Below the pieces are notes generated by a model. It was not told the origin of the DNA. It made no database searches and worked only from the letters and a program-made list of their open reading frames with translations. DNA of 64,000 bases from contig NZ_AP014636.1 of NCBI RefSeq assembly GCF_001547935.1, positions 1,302,001-1,366,000 of the forward strand, read 5' to 3'. The DNA comes from Vibrio tritonius. GTDB taxonomy: Bacteria > Pseudomonadota > Gammaproteobacteria > Enterobacterales > Vibrionaceae. Both the position numbers and the translations under genes were made by a program. Positions 60,061 to 64,000 of the stretch are shown in pieces; position 1 is the first letter of the stretch; each line of letters begins with the position of its first letter.

Positions 60061-61506
60061 CTACCATCGTTTAACCAAGCGTCCTATCCAGTTTGGATGA
60101 TAGTGCCAGCAGTGATCAAAGAGGCTAACTAACTCTGGGTTACCAAACCGTGATAAACAAACGGCATGGAAACGGTTGTGCTGTTGTTTCAGCCGCTCGA
60201 CTTGTTCAACGACATCCTCATGCTGATTCGGAGCGATAAAGTCGGAAACCAACACTAAATCGGCATTGCGATAGCGTGACTGTCCCATTAACTCGATGGC
60301 ATGCAGAATCACCGGCTCAAAATCGGTGCCGCCATGAAAGGAATAGCTAAGGAAATCACTCGCTTCACGTAACCCATCTTGTCGAGTCAGTTCATAGGTA
60401 ATGAACTCAGTAGAGAACAACATAACGTAACAATCACGGTCCTCAGCTAAAGCAATCTGCATCAACGCATAGGCTAGCGCCTTAGCACACTGTTCTGGGA
60501 AACCACTCATGGAGCCAGAAGCATCCAAACAGACGATAAAAGGTCCTTTTTCAACATCCGCTTGCTTTTGATCGGGTTTGCGAGTCTTAACCTTACGCAG
60601 CGTTCGCGATTTACCTTGAGTTTGGTAATTCATCAACCTTTTATCGATCAATCGCTTATAAAAGACCACTTCCAATTCTGGATAGGTTAAAAACAGCGTT
60701 TCGTTGGGGAGGATTTTATTCAAATCATCACTTTCATGAACCCCTACAATGTCATCTGTTGCCTGATCAGACCGCTCTTCAACCATCGCAACATCTTCCG
60801 TCGGCGAAAGGTTTAAGCTGGGATCATCAACATCACTTGCCATGCGCCCAAGTTGGTCGGCAATTTCCTGCAACCCTTTCTGTTTACTCAGAAAATGAGC
60901 ATGGCGTTTCATCACAGTCAAATCCGTTCGACTCAACTTGGCTGAAGCCATATCCCACAAACGACCGATACTGCGCTCATCACCAGATTCAGTGACGTTT
61001 TTCATATTGCGCACGGTTTCCATGCGCTGATAAAGGTCGGCAAGTAACTTTTCTTTGTTCGCTTCTAGCTCTAAAACCTGAGCTTGACGAATGGCATTTT
61101 TGAGCGATTGATACCATTCAGCACAAAAAAAGTGGGCAAACATCGGGTTATCTTGCCCTTTGTTTTTCTCCATCAATTTACGCGCTTTACGATAAAACGG
61201 TGAATGCCATTCAAGTTGCTTAACCAATTCTGGCAGCTGTTCAAAAAAATGCGCCTCATCCCAATGAATAACTTCCTGATAAAGCGCAATTTCCTGTTGC
61301 AAACGCTCTGTTTGCCCTACCTTGGTGATGCGATCTCGCACTTGGCTGCGCCATTTAAGCAAGTGCTTACGCATCGAGGTTCCGACCCCCCTGTGTTCGG
61401 CCATCATCATGACCTGAGAGCGGCCCATAAGGTCATTGACTGCGGCATCAATGATGCCAGAATCGGCGATCATCAACGCTAGGTTCAACCCATCAGCTCC
61501 TAGCAT
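60061..61506 (-). CDS. viaA: VWA-domain protein ViaA
   Basis: 481-residue partner of RavA. The first ~300 residues are helical; the VWA domain near the C-terminus has the MIDAS motif DASGSMSG, then GGTDFEPVI and LVLVSDF. In E. coli the RavA-ViaA pair acts as an ATPase/adaptor linked to respiratory complexes and aminoglycoside sensitivity. GAGG 7 bases before the ATG; the gene follows ravA by 9 bases. Length matches E. coli ViaA (483). Confidence 0.93.
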   Translation of the reverse strand: MLGADGLNLALMIADSGIIDAAVNDLMGRSQVMMMAEHRGVGTSMRKHLLKWRSQVRDRITKVGQTERLQQEIALYQEVIHWDEAHFFEQLPELVKQLEWHSPFYRKARKLMEKNKGQDNPMFAHFFCAEWYQSLKNAIRQAQVLELEANKEKLLADLYQRMETVRNMKNVTESGDERSIGRLWDMASAKLSRTDLTVMKRHAHFLSKQKGLQEIADQLGRMASDVDDPSLNLSPTEDVAMVEERSDQATDDIVGVHESDDLNKILPNETLFLTYPELEVVFYKRLIDKRLMNYQTQGKSRTLRKVKTRKPDQKQADVEKGPFIVCLDASGSMSGFPEQCAKALAYALMQIALAEDRDCYVMLFSTEFITYELTRQDGLREASDFLSYSFHGGTDFEPVILHAIELMGQSRYRNADLVLVSDFIAPNQHEDVVEQVERLKQQHNRFHAVCLSRFGNPELVSLFDHCWHYHPNWIGRLVKRW

Positions 61507-61515
61507 GTTTTAACC

Positions 61516-63159
61516 TCAGGCAAAAAACTGCTCCAATTGACTTAAACGAAACACGGTTTTCTCACTCTCTTTCTCAGCTTGTTCCAAATGAGACATCAAC
61601 TGTACGATGCGAGCCTCCATTGCCGTTGGCAAGGCAGGATCGATAAAATTATGCGGTAAGGCCGCATGGAATTTTTGTCTTACCTCTCGCAAGTGTTGCT
61701 CGGCTGACACGATTTCGGCTTGAGCATGTTGCGCGCGAGTAAGGCGCTCTTGTTGCTCATCAGATTCAAAGGATTGATGCGCGACTAAAGCCGTTAACAC
61801 AGCGCGGTTAGCAATATCCTTGATAACCAAGCGTTCTTGAGCATCCATTTCAAAGCGTAAACGGCACATCGTTGTGTTTTGGTTTACATATCCGTACGCC
61901 TCTCCTTGCCCTTCTTTGATCACTTTTTCTAGCTCGCTATGGGGAACATATACCCATCGGCTATCACCTTTTTCCGATTCAGAAACCGACAAATTGCTTT
62001 GCAGTAACACCAATTTCACTAAGTTTGTTGTTGGCCCAACGTTATAATGCTTGGCTTGACTAAAATCGTAGTGATACGACTGTTTTTTACGTAGCCCGGT
62101 TGAGGTTTCTAAGCGCAAATTCATCGCAAACTGGGTTTCAATTTCCAACTGAATATTGTCCAACGCTTCTTTTGCATTGTTTAGCTTATATTCCACTTGC
62201 TGCTGATCGAATGCGTTCTCTAAAGCAAACTCTTTTAACACTGTCTGCACCACATCACGTGATTCTGGGGAATTCCACAAACAATGCTCAAGGAGTAAGA
62301 GATCGAGCGGGTTAATGCTATCGCGACCATTAAAGAAAGCACTCGCTTTAATCAATTTTACTGCTTTTTTCCAACGACGGTCCGACACATAAAGGTCAAT
62401 CACTTCTTTCTCATGGGATTCAAGGCGCGTTTTGATGCGATAGAGCTTATCAAACACATCATCACTGATCGTCATTTGATCCAACTCATGTTGCCATAAA
62501 TGATATTCTTCATCAGTGATAGCAAGGCCTTGCGGTACTTTTGCTTCTTGTGCGGTTCCGACAGTTAACATCGACTTAAAGTTCTGTCGGTCTTGAATTC
62601 GGTTCACAAACAGGCGCACCAGCATGCGGTCATAAAGTGCATCTAAACCGCTATCTTCTTCCGGCAATTCGTTTGAGGCCGATACCAACAAACGCATTGG
62701 AACTTTCTCTATTTCACTGCCGTTTTTGAACGTTTTCTCATTAACAACCGTTAAGAGCGTATTGAGGATAGCGGGGCCTGCTTTCCAAATTTCATCTAGG
62801 AAGACAACCTGCGCTTTAGGAAGATATCCTTGGGTTAAACGAACATAACGTCCATTGTCTTTCAATTCTTGAATACTCAGCGGGCCAAATACCTCTTCCG
62901 GAGTAGAAAATCGGGTCATTAAGTATTCAAAATAGCTGCTTTGGTCAAATGCCTGAATCAAACGCTTGGCAATCAAACTTTTCGCAATACCCGGAGGACC
63001 AAGAAGAAAGACACTCTCTCCACTTAATGCCGCCAGCAGGCAAAGCTTTATTGTATGTTCACGCTCGTAAACCCCTTCGCTCAATGCTTTTGCAAGTTTT
63101 GTTATACGTTCAGAAAGCAATGCTTGATGTGCATGATTAGCCTTAGGTGATGAGGTCAT
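61516..63159 (-). CDS. ravA: MoxR-type AAA+ ATPase RavA
   Basis: 547-residue hexameric ATPase. Walker A GPPGIAKS (54-61), Walker B VVFLDE (118-123), sensor residues in LLVSASNELPEED, and a C-terminal discontinuous LARA-like domain with a long coiled coil at the end (about 480-547). It is about 50 residues longer than E. coli RavA (498), the extra length being near the C-terminal helices. Operon with viaA. AAGGA precedes the ATG. Confidence 0.94.
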   Translation of the reverse strand: MTSSPKANHAHQALLSERITKLAKALSEGVYEREHTIKLCLLAALSGESVFLLGPPGIAKSLIAKRLIQAFDQSSYFEYLMTRFSTPEEVFGPLSIQELKDNGRYVRLTQGYLPKAQVVFLDEIWKAGPAILNTLLTVVNEKTFKNGSEIEKVPMRLLVSASNELPEEDSGLDALYDRMLVRLFVNRIQDRQNFKSMLTVGTAQEAKVPQGLAITDEEYHLWQHELDQMTISDDVFDKLYRIKTRLESHEKEVIDLYVSDRRWKKAVKLIKASAFFNGRDSINPLDLLLLEHCLWNSPESRDVVQTVLKEFALENAFDQQQVEYKLNNAKEALDNIQLEIETQFAMNLRLETSTGLRKKQSYHYDFSQAKHYNVGPTTNLVKLVLLQSNLSVSESEKGDSRWVYVPHSELEKVIKEGQGEAYGYVNQNTTMCRLRFEMDAQERLVIKDIANRAVLTALVAHQSFESDEQQERLTRAQHAQAEIVSAEQHLREVRQKFHAALPHNFIDPALPTAMEARIVQLMSHLEQAEKESEKTVFRLSQLEQFFA

Positions 63160-63406
63160 ACTGGGTTCCTTGGCGTGCGATTCGACTCTTTATCTTCATG
63201 TCATACTTCTATTGTTTAGCACAGCTAATATGCTGTTTTATTCGCTTTGCGCAATTTATGACTGAATGACTCTATTTTTATTTATTGTTTGCAAATATGA
63301 CAAGAATAGCAACCTTAGTTTAACTAAATCGCCAAAAGCATCTGGGTATCACGGTCGATTTACGCTATGGTACTGACCCATTGAAGGGAAAATAAAGACC
63401 TAAGTC

Positions 63407-63928
63407 ATGAATAGAACGATTCATCAGTGGAAAAAAACCGTCTCTCTTACCGAGCAAGACATGGAACTTCCCAACGGCAAATCCATCACACATACTACCA
63501 TTGTCCATCCGGGTGCGGCCGTCATCATTCCTCTCACCGAAGACAACCAGATCGTCATGGTGTATCAATATCGTCCATCACTACGAAAATGGATGCTTGA
63601 AGTCCCAGCAGGCACCATGGAGTTAGGTGAAAACCCGCTTAACTGCGCCGAGCGCGAGTTGGAAGAAGAAACAGGTTACAGTGCTGAACATTACACAGCG
63701 TTGGGTCAATTGACTCCCATGGCTGGCATGTGCGATGAAATCCAGCATCTCTTCATTGCTAAAGGATTAAACAAAACAGCGCGTTATGAGTGTGATGAAG
63801 ATGAAATAATTGAAGTATGCAGCTACTCAATTGCAGAACTAGAATCGATGATTGTGTCAGGAGAGATTACCGATTCCAAAACCATCGCTTGTCTTTATAA
63901 AGCGAAACTCTGTGGTCATCTAGATTAA
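63407..63928 (+). CDS. NUDIX hydrolase, ADP-ribose pyrophosphatase-like
   Basis: 173-residue NUDIX enzyme. The Nudix box (residues 69-91) reads G-x5-E-x7-REL-x-EE-x-G-Y and all catalytic Glu residues are intact. WMLEVPAGTMELGE just before it and LTPMAGMCDEIQHLFIAKGL after it match ADP-ribose pyrophosphatases. The likely reaction is ADP-ribose to AMP and ribose-5-phosphate. It is divergent from ravA across 247 bases. Confidence 0.9.
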   Translation: MNRTIHQWKKTVSLTEQDMELPNGKSITHTTIVHPGAAVIIPLTEDNQIVMVYQYRPSLRKWMLEVPAGTMELGENPLNCAERELEEETGYSAEHYTALGQLTPMAGMCDEIQHLFIAKGLNKTARYECDEDEIIEVCSYSIAELESMIVSGEITDSKTIACLYKAKLCGHLD

Positions 63929-64000
63929 GTATTTTGTTACTCTTTTTGTAAATTAGGGTAAATACTTTATTCTATAATCAGAGTCTGTGCTGTTATGGGC

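Noticed and set aside
1..64000. CRISPR arrays, rRNA operons, prophage or conjugative modules
   Set aside because: No regularly spaced direct repeats, rRNA sequence or structural/integrase/conjugation genes were seen.

Overview
The window looks like chromosomal DNA of a Vibrionaceae bacterium. The protein families (split GlpABC, a second FabH beside TrxC, RavA/ViaA, a GlyGly-CTERM serine protease), the moderate GC content and the many tRNA-Cys copies all fit. From memory, a glpK-glpF / glpABC / fabH2 / trxC neighbourhood sits on chromosome 2 of V. cholerae, so a second-chromosome origin is plausible but is inference. I see no prophage, CRISPR array or integron. The only mobile-type gene is a REP-associated transposase near 57.2 kb.

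Region 1 (1-6.0 kb) is the glycerol / glycerol-3-phosphate regulon: glpK (cut by the window edge) and glpF leftward, glpABC rightward, with GlpR-like dyads between them. Region 2 (6.0-13.4 kb) holds a FabH paralog, thioredoxin 2 with an unusual WCNPC active site, an MFS carrier, a BCCT betaine-type carrier, and an acrylyl-CoA reductase (AcuI) facing its probable acrylate-responsive regulator AcuR. Region 3 (13.5-19.2 kb) has an enolase-superfamily sugar-acid enzyme divergent from a GntR regulator, with two copies of one 13-bp operator. It is followed by an iron alcohol dehydrogenase overlapping a PAS-PAS-GGDEF-EAL protein, then tRNA-Cys and tRNA-Leu.

Region 4 (19.5-32.4 kb) contains an ABC-2 exporter operon with a divergent CecR-like TetR regulator, a GrlR-like orphan, a PelL-type PL9 pectate lyase, an unrecognised AT-rich ORF, a secreted serine protease, tRNA-Gly(CCC), a GlcG/SDR/DUF3861 operon with a divergent TetR regulator, an EAL protein with a degenerate GGDEF, and a MAPEG protein. 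Region 5 (32.8-38.9 kb) has an outer-membrane beta-barrel protein and a complete malate module: malic enzyme, 2HCT transporter and a CitA/DcuS-type two-component system.

Region 6 (39-56.9 kb) is rich in polymer, sugar and aldehyde metabolism: a PHB depolymerase-like secreted hydrolase, a ricin-domain GH43 arabinanase, a second PL9 lyase, two DJ-1 superfamily proteins, an HxlR regulator, a LysR/PheC-like/aldehyde dehydrogenase cluster, a luciferase-like monooxygenase, a HAD phosphatase, D-arabinitol dehydrogenase with its regulator (dalD/dalR), and a secreted GH42 beta-galactosidase. Together the two PL9 enzymes, GH43 and GH42 would attack pectin with arabinan and galactan side chains, which suggests contact with plant or algal material. 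Region 7 (57-64 kb) has the RAYT element, a DUF554 membrane protein, a GNAT, a third tRNA-Cys, viaA-ravA and a NUDIX hydrolase.

Two non-coding signals stand out. One is a dispersed intergenic repeat with core CCAAGTAACCTCAAGATGC, present in at least seven full or degraded copies, one pair forming a 20-bp hairpin. The other is a set of GGACACTC-type inverted repeats bracketing the RAYT gene.
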